Shown here: piece by piece, positions 38,736 to 53,241 of the stretch | Layout: each line of letters begins with the position of its first letter | Numbering within the stretch: the stretch's first letter is position 1 | Assembly: GCF_910596095.1 (NCBI RefSeq) | Contig: NC_056551.1 | Coordinates: forward strand, 12,355,501 to 12,419,500 | Direction: 5' to 3' | Length of the DNA stretch: 64,000 bases | From: Thunnus maccoyii | Taxonomy: Eukaryota > Chordata > Actinopteri > Scombriformes > Scombridae | The notes under the pieces: generated by a model | Seen by the model: only the letters and a program-made list of their open reading frames with translations | What the model was told of the DNA's origin: nothing | The model's database searches: none | Position numbers and translations under genes: made by a program

Positions 38736-39639
38736 ATTTCACATAAACGTTGAGCCATTTTTTTGCAGCAGACTGAAAACAATGTTTTCATCCTTTCAAC
38801 TGAATTTAAAATAACATAAAAAATACTAATAATTCAACAAGTATATTTAAAAGGTATATTTACAATGCTAAACAGGCACGGGTCACTACTCCTGTAAATA
38901 CATACTGTAACACTATAACATGCTCACCTCATACATGAATTATAATGCTCGGTTTGCTTAAATTATTCCCCTTTAAAGAGATGGCTTTGATATTAAAATC
39001 CCTGTGATTGAGGCTTCATTCAGTCCATTTTAATCACTAACATTTAAACCAAATAAAATAAATTGACATTGCAATCCTGAATAATTGGGATAAAACAAAT
39101 CAACTTCATTAGTCAGGCCTTATCTTGTAATTTATGCAATACATTAATGACGGACAGGAAAATGCTTTAGGTTACTTGAAATTGTTTATAAATGTAAAAT
39201 CATAAGATATTCAGGTGAAATTTATACCCATGGTAGCAGATAAAGTTGAAGCGGACCCCACATGACGTCTTCCGATCTCAGTTCCTTTTTTAATTTTTTT
39301 TACCAACTAGTAGGTTTTTCTTAGGCCTGTTTAAGTGTTTTAGTGTATTGGAAACTTCTGTAGGAATTTGATTCTTTCATGTCAGACAAAGCATTTTTTG
39401 CGCTTCTGTTAAGTAAAAAAGAAATTGAGTCTCATCTTCCTTTGTCAAGATGAATATTTGTACAGTACAGCTCTAAGGTTGCCATCAAAAAGTTGTCAGT
39501 GTCATAAATAAAACTGGATTTTGGATATAAGTGAAATTTTGGCTACTTGGATTCTGGATTTCCTGCCAGACTGGAAATGGGTGAAAAGTTGGGAGGTAAA
39601 TCATAAAACCTCCAACAGCATTCAGGTGAACTTCTCCCA

Positions 39640-39845
39640 TTCACCCTCGATCGGTGGCCATTCAAAAGTCTGGATGGGCCGGAGCATCGGTGCAGATGCG
39701 CTCCCCCAGTGCGAGTCGTTGGCCGCAGATTGCGGCAGGAAGACGCACTGCGGGAAAGGAGAGGGGGTGCCATTGTACGACCTGGCCCCGGGGCACCCCG
39801 TGGATTTCAGATCCCGAGTTGCGATGGTCGACCATTAGCTCCTTT
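39640..39845. other. Short CpG-rich patch of unknown origin
   Basis: About 17 CpG in roughly 200 bases (CTCGATCGGTGG, GATGCGCTCCCCCAGTGCGA, TTGGCCGCAGATTGCGGCAG, CCCCGGGGCACCCCGTGG) inside AT-rich DNA. Several frames on both strands stay open simply because of the GC content; none encodes anything I recognise and there are no matched splice sites. Options: an unmethylated regulatory island for pou5f3, a promoter of an unannotated transcript, or a fragment of a GC-rich repeat or pseudogene. Confidence 0.45.
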
Positions 39846-41927
39846 TCAGATTGGAACAATAAGTCTCAACCCTTTGATTCCGCCCCACACCCACCTCCTC
39901 CCCCCCATGTCCTCTGAAACAAACACTAGTGCTGTAGTTTCACTCTGGTCTGCAGGTCCGGAGCTTCACTGAGGGCGAGTATCTTGGCATCCAGTCTGAT
40001 ACGGCCTAAAGGCTCCAAAACAGGTCTGAGGAGCAAGAAGTTGTCTGCAGGTGCAAGGTCCAAGATGTGTTTTCTGTTTACACCCTTCTCGATTTTATTT
40101 TGCATTGTGGCCCTTTATAATGAAATGATATCTGACTGGTGAACAATCCAATTTAATAATGATGCAACATTTGCAGATTCTGCTATTTAATTACTCATCA
40201 GAGGAGGCTTACAAGCATAAAAACATATTTCACAAGAAAAAGTGGAATGTGATAATAAAGACATCTCGCAGAATTTTGTTACACCTCAAACTTATTTCAT
40301 GGCGTCCACAGGCTGAGAATTACAGGGATTGAATATGGGCAAAATTTCTCCTCCTGAACCTCAAACATCAGCTCATATTACACTATCATCAGAGGACCAG
40401 CACTCTCGTTGCCCTCTTAGATACAAAGCCATTTAGGTCCAGGACCAGGGGAACCTCGAGGAGGCACAAGAGCTGGTCAATAGCTTAAAAGGCATCAAAC
40501 CCCAACCATACAAGCATTGTCCCGGGCCATGGACTTGGGAGAATAATTGTCATGCAAAAGACAGACAGCAAGAGAGATAGTAGACTTTAGGCAGGGCTTC
40601 AGAGAGAAAGGGACAGCAGAGGAGCACAGAGCTCTCAGGGTGTCCAAGGGATAGGGGGCGGGGGGGCAGTGTTGAATAGCCTGGTACAGTGAGGAGGAGA
40701 TGTGTGATGTGTGAGGGGAGTATCTGGGGATTTAGTTGAACCCCCCTCCCCAAATGTCTCAGATCTTGTCTTTAGTTCTTTTCAAGTGGCCTCTTCAAGA
40801 CACCTCAGAGATCTGCTCGCTGCTCGCAGGGCCTGTCCAGCCAAACAGAAACAGGGAGAAAGTCTGAGACAAAAGAAAGCCTGTTGATACTACAGCAGTG
40901 AAGAGAAAACTACCTCTAATTTGAGCAATTTGACCAAAACAAACCCCAAAGTATTTTGTTTATATTTCATTGATTGCTCATTAAAATCATTGCTCCTCTT
41001 TATTTTTCTTCTATCACTGCAGGCTATGCACATGTAAAGAAAAGCAATACTGGATGTCTTAATTATTGAGCAAATTCCCCTCATATTATTGCTTATTGGT
41101 CCTGCAGTTTAGTTTTTTTTCCCATAGAAATGTGGCTGTGACTTTGTGATTAAAACAACACCCTAAATCTAGAAAATAATGGTTGCAATGATTTAAAAAG
41201 TAATCATCTCTAAAGTTCAGATAAATGTGGTTTTATCCTCTCTTTCTTTCTTTTCAACCCACAGTCTTCCATTTGAGGATGTATGAGTTTGCATGAGTCT
41301 ACACACGTGAAAGCAGTCAGTTGATCTGTGGTTGCAGACAGAGTTTCATATAACGGTTTATGTTTTAAATGAATAAGCACTTCTTGTAAGATCTATTTAT
41401 CCTTCCTGTTATGAGTGCTAGGAATTGCAAGTTATAAAAAACTTGTGAAAGATGTTATTACAATCTAGCCAACCTTCTCCTACAATATGACTGAAAGGCC
41501 ATTTTACTGCTGTATTGTGATGTTTTTCAAATAAAGCATGATGAGAATAAATCTGAGCCACTACTTTTAAAAGTTACCAAATTGATAAAGCAATAATGCT
41601 GGAATCTAAATACTGCCCCTCCTGTTGAGCAGCACAATCGTCTCCCACAAACAAGTCTGATGGCTTTTTGATTTTCTTCCTAACGGCCCTGCCTTTGACA
41701 CCCACCTTCACAGACCCTCCACCCACCCAGGTTTTCATCCGAGGGCCAATGGCTACCTTCCTTCCACTGTCCACCGGCACAATGGGCTTTAATGGCCCTT
41801 GGCATGTGACTCAATGGGGACAGGAGACTGACCCAGCCCCTCCCCAACAACAGGGACATACAAGCGCATACACAAAACCCAGCGGTAGAGGTACATGCAA
41901 GCTCTCGCTGTCTTTGCCCCTACCCCC

Positions 41928-41928
<1 letters not shown>

Positions 41929-41963
<35 letters not shown>
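41929..41963. repeat. (CA)n microsatellite
   Basis: About 17 CA units, bounded by CCCCTACCCCCA on the left and CTTTCTGTGTGTAG on the right. Confidence 0.95.
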
Positions 41964-41964
<1 letters not shown>

Positions 41965-42543
41965 TCTGTGTGTAGTCGTTTGTGTCCTGAAGGTAAAACA
42001 AGGTCAAACAGGATCACCAAGAAACAGACAGAAATTCAGCTTGAGCTAGAGGGGTAGCACCAAATGCATCACCCTGCAAGGTGTGATGGCACTGTTCATC
42101 GAAGAGGAAATGCATTTCAGTTTGTCTTGCTAGATGTCTTTCTATAGACAATTTACAGTGTTTCTCTTATTTTGCAGGTGTACTTTTGGGAATTTGTTTA
42201 AATCCTGGTCTGAACTGGTTTCACCAAAAAAAAAAAAAAAAATGTGGCCAGGGTTTGCACCACTGCTTGAAGTTGTTGCTGTGTGGTTTGGCCACATGGA
42301 GGGCATGACCTTTCATGAGCACAGTTGCCAACATCATTTCCAGTGCTTTTCAGATATGCTTCCTTTATATATATCACAAATATAACCATTTATTTTGTTC
42401 CCTTCTCTTTGTTTTTCTTGCAATTAGCTCATGCTGATTTTCCAACTTGATTTTTACTTAATTCAGATTTAATGAAATTCTTATTACTGAATACATGCCA
42501 TGACAAACACAAAAAGAAGTCATTTTCAGATGTGGTAAAAAGT

Positions 42544-42549
42544 TTTATT
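42544..42549 (-). terminator. Candidate npdc1 polyadenylation signal
   Basis: The minus strand reads GGAAATAAAACTTTTTACC, with AATAAA about 1.0 kb past the npdc1 stop at 43559. This would give a 3' UTR of about 1 kb. Confidence 0.45.
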
Positions 42550-43558
42550 TCCAATCCTTGGTCTGCATGTACAAATATCTATAAAAAGTGAACACTTTCA
42601 CTTTGTATGTACATTTTGCAGCACAAGGTTAGCTTGGGGCCAACAAGAGGGTGGAGAGGAAAGGGGTTGATACAGAATGGTCAAATTAACCACCTACACA
42701 TCTGCCAGTAAATGTCAGTATGTCTCTCAAATTTCATTCAAGTGCGAGGAAGTCAATCCTCCTCCAGCAACAGGATGCATACATACGGGAGGCAGAATAA
42801 TTGATCAAAGCATCGCCATGATTCAAACACAGTACAGTCAAACCATGCAACAGACATCATCAAGTACTGTACTTCAATTCATATACTTCATATATATTTA
42901 TACTCTATAGTCTTAAAATCTTTATGTGCAGCTTATATGACAAGAAATAAAATGAGCAACACCAATGGTAACATTTTCAATGCTAATCCTTGTGTTGTGT
43001 TAAGGAGTTTGTTTTCTTCACAGAGGTAATCACAGGGATCTGATCAATTAAATAGTTCTTGGGTATCTGTTAGGAATGTGGTTTAGCTCCTAGCTATGCA
43101 TGACAAAAAAAGAGAGGGCAACTGTTTCCCAGCTTATGTATGTGTATTCATGTGTCTGTGTTGTACATATGTCTGCTTTTTTTTGTGTGACATTCTTTGG
43201 AAGTAGCTGCAGAAATGAAGGAAAATAACAAGAGTGGAGGAGAAAATCTTAACTTAGAGTGTAACATTTAATCAGGACAAAACACCTAGAGGGACAAAAT
43301 TAGCAGGACTCTTAAAGACAGTAATGCTCCAAAACTGTGAAAGAAATAAATTAACAAGGAACATACACGTGTAGTATTAAAAGCCGCACTCAGGGCAGAA
43401 TTAGTTAAAGAAGAAAACAATCATTTTTTCATCACTTTGTCCTCTGCCGGGGTCCTCCATTTCTATGCATGCAGTGTGAGACAGAGTGGTTTCTTCAAGA
43501 GAAATGGCTTGTGTGTGTGTGTGCGTGTGTACGTATGTGTGTGTAAAGTGTTCAGCAT

Positions 43559-46500
43559 TCACTTTTGGTTCCCCTGATAAGGTATGGTTGAGTCATCAAA
43601 CAAAGGGTTCTTCACTTCCATTTCCCCAGTCTGTCAAGGAGGGAAGAAAATTAGATTTTTAGTGATAAAACAAACTTCAGAAATTATTAGTGTTGTGCAG
43701 ATTTGCATGTGTGTGTTTCTACCTACCGGTGCAAGTCCTGGGCACTCGTATACTGTAAAGTCTCCTCCCACTTCTTCCTCATCTGAAGTGACCTCGGTAT
43801 CAACGACTTTTTGTTCAGGCTTGTGACTGAGAAGAAGAGGAAAAAAGATGCAAATGCAGGCAGAGAGGTAACAAGGTCAGAGGATGTGGTTGAGAATTTA
43901 AGGTCTAAATACAGAAATGACAGGAGTAAACAAGAGGGATTGGGAGGGAGTGTCAGAAAGTGAAGAAACAGAAAAAGAAATCTTACTTTCCCATCGAGAG
44001 CATCTGCTGTTTTTGATGTTGATAGTGATACATCTGAGCACTTTGGGCCAGAGTCTTATCTCCCATCTGTGGGCGAAACACACAAAGGAAGTGTGGGTGG
44101 CACATTTAAAAACTGAATCTTCGGCGCATGCTGCATACATACATCTTGTGGTTTTTGCAGAGGAGAAGTGAGAATTGAAACAATGCAAGCTCTAACATTT
44201 ACGTTTAGGTGTCAAAAGAGCTGTGGGCTTACCGAGCTGCCATTAGGTGTTGCAGCAGACGCGCCCGTCCCTCCATAAGCAGGGTAGTCCACCTTCTGAG
44301 CTAGATGCGATTCTTTCTGCAACCTGTGGGGGGCATCATGAATCTGAGTCTCCTGCAATACTGACAGTTGTTTCCTGCTTCTGTATTGCACAACTTGCCT
44401 CAGTTTTCAGCACAAGGTTTCACTGTGTAAAACTGGCTTGCTAAATTCTTGCTAAAAGTCCTTCTTAGTCTCCATCTTTTTTAATATTGACTTGTGCATA
44501 TGTTGCACATTTTCTTCTCTTTACTACCTCTATAATCTTGAGAGACATGCCTATTCTGTTTTAATTGGAATTAGTTACTGTTAGCCTCATTTGATAATGA
44601 CCATTTTAATCAAATCAATTAAAATTCAGTGATGAATATATGCAATGTTGTGATTTTCAGATAAACTTTATGTGTAATGCAGTATGTCAACTGATAAAGA
44701 TGTTTTCATTTTGTGTGCTATGTGACATTTTGGGGGCAAAATTGGGAGTATAACAAACGGAAACTGTGTTGGGAAAATTCAAACTTGTGCATGAATTAAA
44801 AAAATGTGTATACTATTGGAATGGTCCTCTCTGTATTCTTTATTTATTTGATTTGTTTTAACAGGAAAGAAAACTGTGATCAAAGTTTAGTTGCTTGCAA
44901 CACTTCTTTAGTATTAATAACTGTCTGTTATAGTTTAGATGGATCATTTTTAACTGTCTTGTCAGTCTTTTTATTGCATTTCTTTTGTTATGAAGTGAAT
45001 TCCATAATAATAGTGTACTTTATTCTACAGCAAAAAGACAAAATTTGATCACTTTATGTGTTCAGGCTTACTTGATGAAACAGACAGTTGCCAGGATCAC
45101 TGCCACAGCGCCCACCACGACACACACTGAGATGATAACTGCAAGTTGAATCAAAAGAAAGAAGGAACAGAGCATGATAAGGATTAAATAATGAGTTATT
45201 CAGAGGGAATCGGATGACTAAACTGCTGAGACATTTATTATGGGTGCTAAATATAATTATATATGTGCTCATTTGCTCTTTATGAACTGTCATAGTCATC
45301 CTGGGTAAAATTATGCAATATATTATTATGCAATAATATGCAACATAAAACCAATAAACACAAAAATAATCAACTGTTCCTTTGCAATATATAGAGAACA
45401 AAAGAGATAACAAGTGAGGTTCACAAAAACATTTCATTGGATCAAATTTGTATCCATTATCTGTTTCCACCCATATCATGTACCAGCACCCTATGTCTGT
45501 CACTTTCTGGGTGCAGTGAAGCTATTTAAGACTGCTGCGGGCATCTGATCCCCTACCATTTTACTGTCATATTATGCTGAGGACATCAAATCATACTCAC
45601 TGATAATAATGCTGTCATTCTTGTGCGCTGGCACAACTATAGGACCATCTCGGCCCTGAAGTCCCGTGGCCCTGGGCTGGGGGGTCGGTGTGTTAAGAAG
45701 AGCAGAAACTGCAGGGCGGGGGGCTGTAGTGGTGGCATGCGGGGTTTTCAGTTTGTGTTTGGAGGCATCTGTCTTGCCTTTTTTAACATCTATCTGGGAG
45801 GCGATGGCAGCTGCAGAGAACGAATCAGACACAAATAGCGACAGAGTCATAATCAACGGCTACCATGAGGAGAAAAACACAATATTGGATGCAGGTGTTT
45901 GTCAATTAGAGCGCACGTCAGTAGATAATTCAAACCCTCTTTTACAAAAAAATAGGTTTCTATACTAGAGGGAAAAACACACACAAGTGATATGCTTGTT
46001 ACTGATATGGTAGTATGTCTGTCTTGAGATTGCTCTCAAGGTTCATACCAGGATGTTTGGATTGCTTCTGTGGGTGTTTGATCTCCGCCACTTCCTGTTT
46101 TTCGATGTATGAGTGAAGATAATCGATCTCTTCATCCAAGTCAGGGTAGAATGTATTTTTGCCTAAAGGACACACAAGATTAAAAGATGGTTAAGTTTAC
46201 TGTTACGCAAATCAATCTGGCTCTCAAGTTCTTAAGTATAAGCACATAAAACACGGCAGAAACAAATACTGAAGGCTTTGTGCAATTAACAAAGCACCTT
46301 AAATCATAGACACAACACAGAAATCAGTCAGTAAGCACTTACAGTAACTTCATATACATTTGGTTGTACCTGTTAAATCACAAACACAGTTACCAGGGCA
46401 ACAGGCCTCTGACTAAGGTAGCCGTTTGACCTACCTACCTACCAAATATGCATAGCCACAATCTAAATCTGAATCCTCAAACAGAGGGCAAAGCATTCAT

Positions 46501-49500
46501 TCTCTTCACATCACTCATGTCTTATGAGTTTAGGTTTTCCTATAACAGGAACATACTTTTAAGCATTGTCATTTCTGTATTTAGCTAATGTGTGACTACT
46601 GTGATTAAGACAGAGAGATGCATATGGTTTAGTTGGCACGTGTACATAACCGCTCCCAACTGTTACATGTGTTTTTCAGAGTCTTGCTTCTGAAGTGACA
46701 GACAGGGAGTGTGCCTATACGTGTTGTTTGTTTGGAGACTGGTAAAAAAAAAGAGACAATACGAAACTGCTTTTTAACAGCCCTTTAGGCCAGACAGTTA
46801 GCCACATTCCTGCAGTACAGCTGAGGTCTCCAGGGCGACGACAAGGGCTGATACTGTGTGTGTGGCCGGGGGAGGAAACCTAGCGGGGGGGGTGGCACGC
46901 AAAAGCAATCAGCCAAACCTTTGCCTCACTAGGTTTCAGTTTTCAAATTGTCAAAGTTATTTGTGCTCAAAACTGGCAGCAAATCATGAAAAAAGTAGTT
47001 GAGAACACAAAATGCGGAAAAACGTGCTTCACATAAAAAGCAAATTTATTAGATCATGCCATTATCCGTTCAGCATCCTTGGCTAACACAAGTGCAGCTG
47101 CTTTATATGACATTGACATTAAAACCAGTGTGACAAAATAAGTGACCATTGCCAATGAATGTATCTAAACAAATTGTGCAATTACACATTATTACAACCA
47201 TCTACATCAGATTAATGATTACAGTGTCACTTTCTCTCCAGAAGGCCGGCCATCTGGCTGTGCTAATGTGTATGATATGACATGCCAGCACTTTCACTGC
47301 CTGCTTTGTTTTTTTCTTACCCCCCTCCACTAATGGCCATTTAGTGCACTCCATAGCAGGTGTCTGTGGAGGCGGGATGCACCATCTGTACTTTGCAGGT
47401 GGCTGAGAGCTCCAACAGTGCCCTGCTTGCTCGCCAGCAGCGTGTGGTAATACAGGATTGAATTTTAGAGGACACATTCAAAAGAGAAGGGAGATTTTTT
47501 TTGGTGTTTCTAACGTGTGGATTGATTTAAAATCCGCAGAGAAATGGTTAAAAATAAATGAGCAGAGTATTGATTTCTTTATAGGAAAATCCTGGGGACT
47601 CCAACTAAGCCGAAGTTGATAATTCACCCCCCAAGAAAGTGGCGATTGTGTGTATGTGTGTGGTTTGTCACACACTGACTAAGCACGCACACCTCTACTT
47701 GTGTAAGAGAGTTTTGTCACTAGCTTGATAATGACCCATAACCTCTTGAGAGGCACCCAGGGGGCAGTTGGGTACTACAAACAAACACTAAACAGCTCAA
47801 CAGGTATTGAGGGTCACACACATCTGTGCTGTCCTCTTTTCCCACTTAAAACCCATTCACATTTCTTCCTCCCCCCAAACCACATCCATGCACACAGACA
47901 GTCCCTTCCTGCCTTGTTCTCATTGTCCAGAAGCTCTAAATCAGGATGATTTTACAGATCTTGTTGATTTATATACCTCTTTTTGGCCTACATTTGTGTA
48001 GAAATTGCAAAATATATTGTATAATTATAAATAGTATATCTTAAACACTAGAAAACAACCACAACACAAAGGAAACCTCATCTTTGATGAATCTGAATGC
48101 TTTCAGATGAGATTTTGTGTGTTTGTATTACTAAGACTGGGTGTGTTTTGAGATATTTTGCACCAAAACTTGACATAACAGCTATATGAATAATATAGTA
48201 TATATATATAGTTATATGCTATATAATAATATATAGCATATAACATAATACACCATTACCAAGGTAAAGACAGCTAAGAAAAGGAGATCATTAGCAACAT
48301 GTAGTGTATCAATTTATGATCATTTTATTGGGCATTAAATCATAAAGCAGGACTATGATTATTTTCATTATTATGTTGTTTATTGAATACATTTACTGTG
48401 TCTTCAGTCTATTAAATGTTCTGGGAAAATCAAGAAAGTCTCATATTTGATATGCTGGAAGCTTTACATTACAAATGACTTATGGTTGCTCAATTACAGT
48501 GTATAATGTCTTACATATAGTTGGTGGATATTCTGTTAATTGACTGATAATTTTAGCTCTGATAAAAAGACTTAATTGACTCCAAACCACATAACTAAAT
48601 TTTATATGTCACCATGCTGATTTTTAATAACACAGGAACAAGTTACTGACACTGAGTCCCTCCTTAGTGACAATATCCATATTGATTTATACTAGTGTCC
48701 TGCTGCCCTCTAGTGGGCAATATAATATATGGTATGAGGGAGGAAGAGAGGGACAGACTGTCATGTGTCAGAAAACCAGAAGTCTATTGAAGGCTTCCTT
48801 CTGATCAGCCAGCATAAAGTACAAAGAGTCCTGCAAGGTTTACATCTGTCTCATTTATGTGCTCTTCTCAGTGTTTTGAGGAAAGGTCTACAAGACGGTT
48901 AAGTTAAAAGGAAAGGAACCAAAAAGGTCACTGTTAAAGCAGAGACTCGTATCTGTTTTATTAGTTAGCCTGTTTTCAAATAAGGGAGTGGAACACAGTT
49001 AATAAGTAATTTTTCTTATAAAATCTAAAGTTGGTAAGGTGGTGTACCTTATAATTTTGGCTGTGAGTCACCTTCCCGCCTGCTATAAAAAGTTAGCCAC
49101 AACTGACTGCAGAGCTTCGAGTCAATACAGGAAATCTATGTCCTCACCTTCAATAAACAGTCCCACCTGTCTTTCATCCATGGTTTTTCATCCAATGAAA
49201 AAAACGCAATAAAAGCCTACCTAAAAAGTCTAAAAGCCAGCAAAAAACATTAAGATTCTTTTACTCTTTCCTGGCTGTTAGAAAATGGATTAGTGGTCAA
49301 TGTCTTATAGCGTCTTCGGCTTACAAACACACAATAAGTCCAGTGTAAGTCAAGAGGCAATGATGAAAATATACAAATATGTATTTTAATATTTATTATT
49401 TAAAGTACCCCGAGAAAGCAGAATATTTAAGAGAAAAATAAGTATACCTAAGCAAAGCAATAGTATACTTGAAATCTTTAAAGGATATTTAACTAAATAT

Positions 49501-52500
49501 ATATTGTATAATTAATTTAATTTCACAAAAGAAGGGTTAAGGTCAGGATTAACCCACAAAAATAGAAAATTATAGAAATATTTTATCTCATTAGAAATGT
49601 GAGGTCACAAACATTCAGCTATATTAGTTACTCATGTTAAGGAAAAAAATGCAACCATAATAGTCCTTGCCTCTACATGACTATATCATCAGGTCTAAAC
49701 TAGGGTTGCACGATATTATCGGCACGTCATCGGTATTGGCCGATATAAGCTCTAAAATGAAATATTGGCATCGGCCGAAATGAACATTTTCTGCCGATTA
49801 TGAGGGCCGATTTGTTGCCTTCTCCTCCGCCGCACCTGACGATCCTGGTGCTTCCTCCACAGGCTCCACTTCACTCAGCTTTTTTTCCCTTCTTTTTGGT
49901 TTATAACGGCGGTTGGCAACCAGCGTATTAGGTGCATTACCACCACCTTCTGCTCCGGAGTGTGGACCAGAGATTAAATCCTACACATTCCTCAATCCTG
50001 TCTGTCTAATAAACTCAAAGAAAACTCAAGTGCTCCACCCACTTGGCAGGTTCATTAAAGTTTTAATACTGAGCTCCTGAACTCCAGTCTTCCTAAGTTC
50101 TTCCTTCATATATTGTCTTTCTTGATCATACTTAGTACAATCTATGATTGCATGTGTAATAGTCTCAGCCAGCTGGAAAAAAATATGTGCATATATCGGT
50201 ATTGGCATCGGCAATCAGTTACATTGAGTTGGAAATATCAGCATATCGGATGATTAAGCACATTTACATCACATTAAACACAATGTGTGATTGTTTACAA
50301 CTGTAAAAAGTCTGCAAAAATGCTATGTTGAAGTTATATGACTGTGTTAGTTGTACAGGGTGGAACAGTGGTAGACATTGCAAGATTGACATCAACAACC
50401 ATATATCATTATATAGGCTAAAAATTCATTCTATCACTGAAAGGCTGCAAACTCTTATTTCATTGTTAGTAAACTCAAACTGTAGTTTGACTCTCCATCA
50501 GCTTCTTGACCTATCATGTTGCCAAAGTAAACTGCTGCAGGATATGTGATCATGTACAGGTTAGGCCTCTCCAGCAGCTGTTGGGGTGTCTCTGTTTTTT
50601 TAGTTTGTTTGCTGCTCTATTGTATATCACGTCATGTAAAAATATATAAACATGCATAAAGGAGGGGGGACAGACAGAATCTGATATTTAGTTATATGTG
50701 TAGATGTAAGCGAGAGAGAGAGAGAGCTACAGGAAGACAGAAAGAGACAGACTGTAAAATACCTAGCTACAACGAGACAGCCCTGCCTTTAGTACATACT
50801 GTAACTGTACACCATTTAACTACATACAAAGAATACACACCGTTCACACTCTGTGCAGGGGGCATAGCTTCGAGGCATGGTGTGTTTACTAATGGGAGTG
50901 CACGCCTCTATGTCAAATACAAGCAGGTCCTACTTACAATAAAAATTGCTGCCTGCCTCACTTGTTCATCTGCTGTGCACTCCAATCCTCTCTGGACTGA
51001 GTGTGTGAAATTTAAGACTCCATACTAAGTGACTTCCAGTGAATACAACAGCAGAATAACCTGCTGCAATATTATGATATCAACAAGTTCAAGGCCACAG
51101 ACGTACAGTATGATAATGTATGACAGAGAAGCGCTGATAGGATCATTATCAGTGCAAGACATTAAAGAGGGGAGTGTGATTTAGAGGAATCAGTTTTATA
51201 TTACAGTCAAAGATGCAGCATGACTGTAGTGACTGGAATGGGAAGATTATCCCACCTGAGGTGAGGATAAGAACCATGTCATCACAGGAGAGAAAGGGCT
51301 AAGCACTAGTGCTGATCCAGAATAAACACTTTCTTTTTAGTAGAGTAATACTGTAGTCACACAGTATCTTTGATAATTGATTGGTTGATTTAATTGAAAA
51401 ATAAATGATAAAGCCAATATTTCTGTCCCACTGCTGATAAATGCACTCATAGATGGAGAGGTTTTTAAAGACCAAAACATATTTGTGAATATTATTGTGG
51501 TGCCACAGATATGACTGATTTTAACAATGTTTAAGTCTGCAATGTATGACTACTTGACTATTAAAACATGTCTCATGTATAAAAAATGTTATGATCAACC
51601 ATGACCCTTTAGTTGATAGCCTTACTAAGCAGCCAGCAGGGTCAGTGTAGAGGCCAAGCTATGGTCAGGTAGTAGGGAGTAAAGCAGCCTGATAGTAGTG
51701 GCTATAGTAGCCTCACAAACCACTTCCAGACTTTTGAATTTAATGTGACTATCTGCAGGCAACCAGAGAAGGCAACACAGGAGGGAAATGACAAGAGAGA
51801 AAATGGGGTGGTTTAAGATCAACACGACCGCACTTCACTCTCCATTATTCTCAGGACACTGTTGCATCCTGCTGTTCTCATACATATGTTGTCTCTGAGA
51901 AATCTGGGCTGAATTGTGCTAATTCTCTCAAAACATATAACTTTAAAAAAGTGCTTTATAATATTAATGTAATTTTTCTATATAACACAGAAAAGCAACT
52001 GCACTGCAGAACCAGTAAGACTGAAGTTAGAAATTTAATTAGAAGAACAAATGGGTACATTTTGTGAAGCAAACTGTGCTTGCTGACAAAGCGAAGGTTT
52101 AGTCATGAGCTTGAGTGTGTGTGTGTGAGACAGATAGAGACAGAGGAAACAAAGAGACGGTGAGAGAGAGAAAATGAACCGACACATATTGGGGATGTGT
52201 CATGTATTACAATTTCAGTTTTGAAAGATGTCTATTGTTCATGCTTCAGCAAGGACACAAAAATCTCAGATAATCAGTTAAGTCGTGAAAGCGCAGCCGT
52301 CATATTTCCTCTGAGGTGGAAACAGAGTGACTACTGAGGTGTAACTTGGTGTCAGTAATGCTGTCAAACTACTAAGGCAGCATCTGGACTGCAGCTCTTG
52401 ATTCGATGCATCAAGAGACGTCCGCTGCCCCTGAGACACTGAAGTAATTTTATCAGTTCATTTCAACATTTTGTGTGGGTTATTGTATAAATATTTATGT

Positions 52501-53183
52501 GAGCGTGTCAGTGTGAAAAAAAGAGACAGAGTCAGAGTCTCCCATGCGGATCAATGTGTTCTGTGGTCTCCCGGGGGTTTATGTAACCACTTTAGGGAGA
52601 TTAGCCAAGGTCTATGATGTACGGGATTCGCAACACCACAAAAACACACTCGCACAAAGCATCACATACTTAAAGTTATAGTCTCCATATGAAAAATGCA
52701 GAGACACAAAAAAACAATTAAAGACATTATTCTACATGTAAATAGTAATAACTGATTAGGCCTTATCATCTTATAAATGCACTGAAAAAAAAAAACCTCA
52801 CTCCTTTTACATGATGTGACCTTTCTCTCCAATACATCCTCAAACTCATCTCTCTCCTATGTTTTCTTCTCTGTGTGGTGCTGCCGCAGACCCATCTAAA
52901 TTATTAATTCTGCAGAGAACACACACATGTCCACAAAAAGACATAAATACACACTTCCCCACACACACACACACTTCCACATACACACATTCATGCAGAG
53001 GCAAGCCAGCGCACTCGAAGATACACAAGACTTTCTCCGTTTCTCTCTCCAATTTGTGCAGCACCGTCTCGAAACGTGTCATGTGTGCCAGCGAGTGCCA
53101 TGAAAATCAGAAAAATACGATTTATTTTTTCGCGGCTTGGCTTTTTCATTAAATGACATTAGATTCAGTGATGGAGATGAAGG

Positions 53184-53241
<58 letters not shown>

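Larger units (their letters stand above)
38346..42543. other. Intergenic interval between pou5f3 promoter and npdc1 3' end
   Basis: No gene was recognised. Contents: the pou5f3 upstream control cluster, a CpG-rich patch at 39640-39845, a (CA)n microsatellite at 41929-41963 and a poly-A run at 42226-42241. Segments of relatively even composition (38.8-39.5 kb, 40.0-41.6 kb) show no clear repeat and could hold pou5f3 enhancers. Confidence 0.5.

Noticed and set aside
39521..39838. 105-codon plus-strand open frame across the CpG-rich patch
   Set aside because: Overlapping frames are open on both strands for compositional reasons and no family is recognisable; kept only as a CpG-rich patch.
45054..45503. 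149-codon minus-strand open frame
   Set aside because: Overlaps the npdc1 membrane-helix exon (45072-45138) in a different frame and extends into intron; no independent support.
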